Of a stretch of 6,330 bases of DNA, positions 5,323 to 6,330 are shown piece by piece. This DNA comes from Paracoccaceae bacterium (GTDB taxonomy: Bacteria; Pseudomonadota; Alphaproteobacteria; Rhodobacterales; Rhodobacteraceae). The position numbers and the translations under genes are program-made. Position 1 is the stretch's first letter. Every line of letters starts with the position of its first letter. The notes below the pieces were generated by a model. The model worked only from the letters and a program-made list of their open reading frames with translations, did no database searches and was not told the DNA's origin. The stretch is taken from contig WFTU01000119.1 in assembly GCA_015485375.1 (NCBI GenBank), forward strand, positions 1 to 6,330, written 5' to 3'.

Positions 5323-6330
5323 ATGTTTGACTACCCTCTGATCATGGAATGGCTGGCCTTTGCCGTGCGCTGGATCCATGTGATCACCGCGATTGCCTGG
5401 ATCGGATCGTCCTTCTATTTCATCGCGCTCGACCTCGGCCTGCGCCAGCGCGAGGGGCTGCCCGAGGGGGCCTACGGCGAGGAATGGCAGGTCCACGGCG
5501 GCGGATTCTACCACATCCAGAAATATCTGGTCGCGCCCGAGGCCATGCCGGCGCACCTCACATGGTTCAAATGGGAAAGCTACGCCACATGGCTGTCCGG
5601 TTTTACCCTGCTGACGCTGGTCTATTACGCCCGCGCCGACCTGTTCCTGATCGACACCGATGTGATGGAGCTGACGCCGCTGATGGCGATCTCGATCTCC
5701 GTCGCCTCGATCGTTATCGGCTGGTTTGCCTATGACTGGCTGTGCAAGTCGAAATTCGGGCAGGACAATACGAAACTGATGATCCTGCTCTATGTGATCC
5801 TCGTGGCACTGGCCTGGGGGTTCACGCAGGTGTTTTCCGGCCGCGCGGCGTTTCTGCATCTGGGGGCGATTACCGCCACGATCATGAGCGCCAATGTGTT
5901 TCTGGTCATCATCCCGAACCAGAAAATCGTCGTGGCCGACCTGATTGCGGGGCGCAAGCCGGACCCGAAATACGGGCGCATCGCCAAACAGCGCTCGACA
6001 CATAACAACTATCTGACGCTGCCGGTGATTTTCCTGATGCTGTCGAACCACTACCCGCTGGCCTTCGCCACCGAATACAACTGGGTGATTGCAAGTCTGG
6101 TGTTCCTGATGGGCGTCACCATCCGCCACTATTTCAACACCCGCCATGCGCGCAAGGGCAATCCGGTCTGGACGTGGGTGGCAACAACGGTGCTGTTCCT
6201 GATTATCATGTGGCTCTCCACGCTGCCGAAAGCCCTGACCGGCGATGTCGAGGAAGCGGCGCTGACACCGGCCGAGGAACGGCTGGTGGCCTCGGCCAGC
6301 TTCGAGGACGTGCGCGACACGGTGCTGGGC
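5323..6330 (+). CDS. puuD: Urate hydroxylase PuuD (membrane urate oxidase), 3' end beyond window
   Basis: The visible 336 codons match PuuD, the integral membrane cytochrome c-linked urate oxidase that converts urate to 5-hydroxyisourate. About eight hydrophobic segments can be seen, near residues 10-30, 87-103, 118-139, 151-170, 176-198, 229-242, 252-268 and 284-300. The N-terminal region has the family features WIHVITAIAWIGSSFYFIALD and HGGGFYHIQKY, rich in possible ligands (His19, His58, His64). After the last segment a soluble linker begins (about 302 onward), and the window ends in ASFEDVRDTVLG. In full-length members a C-terminal cytochrome c domain with a CxxCH heme site follows at about this point, so the heme motif is just outside. 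AGGAG (5311-5315) lies 7 nt before the ATG. It diverges from the LysR and deaminase genes and probably consumes the urate the deaminase makes. Confidence 0.93.
   Translation, partial: MFDYPLIMEWLAFAVRWIHVITAIAWIGSSFYFIALDLGLRQREGLPEGAYGEEWQVHGGGFYHIQKYLVAPEAMPAHLTWFKWESYATWLSGFTLLTLVYYARADLFLIDTDVMELTPLMAISISVASIVIGWFAYDWLCKSKFGQDNTKLMILLYVILVALAWGFTQVFSGRAAFLHLGAITATIMSANVFLVIIPNQKIVVADLIAGRKPDPKYGRIAKQRSTHNNYLTLPVIFLMLSNHYPLAFATEYNWVIASLVFLMGVTIRHYFNTRHARKGNPVWTWVATTVLFLIIMWLSTLPKALTGDVEEAALTPAEERLVASASFEDVRDTVLG

Noticed and set aside
5269..6147. A 292-codon open frame on the minus strand opposite puuD
   Set aside because: It is antisense to a convincing membrane protein gene and has low-complexity His/Gln/Arg/Asp composition typical of shadow frames.

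Overview
This 6.3 kb window looks like chromosomal DNA of a GC-rich alphaproteobacterium, most likely a member of the Rhodobacteraceae (Roseobacter-type). That assignment rests on codon use, on the style of the proteins (a CbiM-like permease starting MHIEPG, an acyl carrier protein, an 8-oxoguanine deaminase next to PuuD urate hydroxylase) and on an IscR/Rrf2-type palindrome. It is inference, because no phylogenetic marker is present. I see no mobile element, tRNA, rRNA or CRISPR array.

Layout. Positions 1-564 (minus) hold the start of a CbiM-family cobalt permease cut by the left edge. It is preceded by a clear cobalamin riboswitch (682-863, minus) and a TTGACA promoter (877-906). Divergent from it are a predicted promoter (989-1016) and a 5' leader for acpP (1152-1385, plus), which ends in a strong intrinsic terminator (1410-1440). 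Next comes a DsbA-family thioredoxin-fold protein with a CxxS active site (1531-2220). Its promoter -10 hexamer lies inside a perfect 19-bp palindrome matching the IscR type-1 core. A small secreted protein with two cysteines follows (2283-2651). A gene-free stretch (2652-2940) carries a perfect TATAAT, mutually exclusive hairpins and a U-tract terminator pointing rightward, and may encode a small RNA.

The right half is a purine catabolism module. On the minus strand a LysR regulator (4279-5196) and an 8-oxoguanine deaminase-type amidohydrolase (2941-4278) form a coupled pair whose stop and start codons abut (TGA-ATG). Divergently on plus lies puuD (5323 to the window end), the membrane urate hydroxylase, cut just before its expected C-terminal cytochrome c domain. 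The proposed chemistry is sequential: the deaminase makes urate from 8-oxoguanine, and PuuD oxidises urate to 5-hydroxyisourate. The LysR protein probably acts on the 126-bp intergenic region between the two arms.

Most of the window is ordinary, recognisable chromosome. The items I would look at again are the IscR-type operator on the CxxS oxidoreductase, the candidate small RNA at 2729-2937, and the regulation of the 8-oxoguanine/urate pair.
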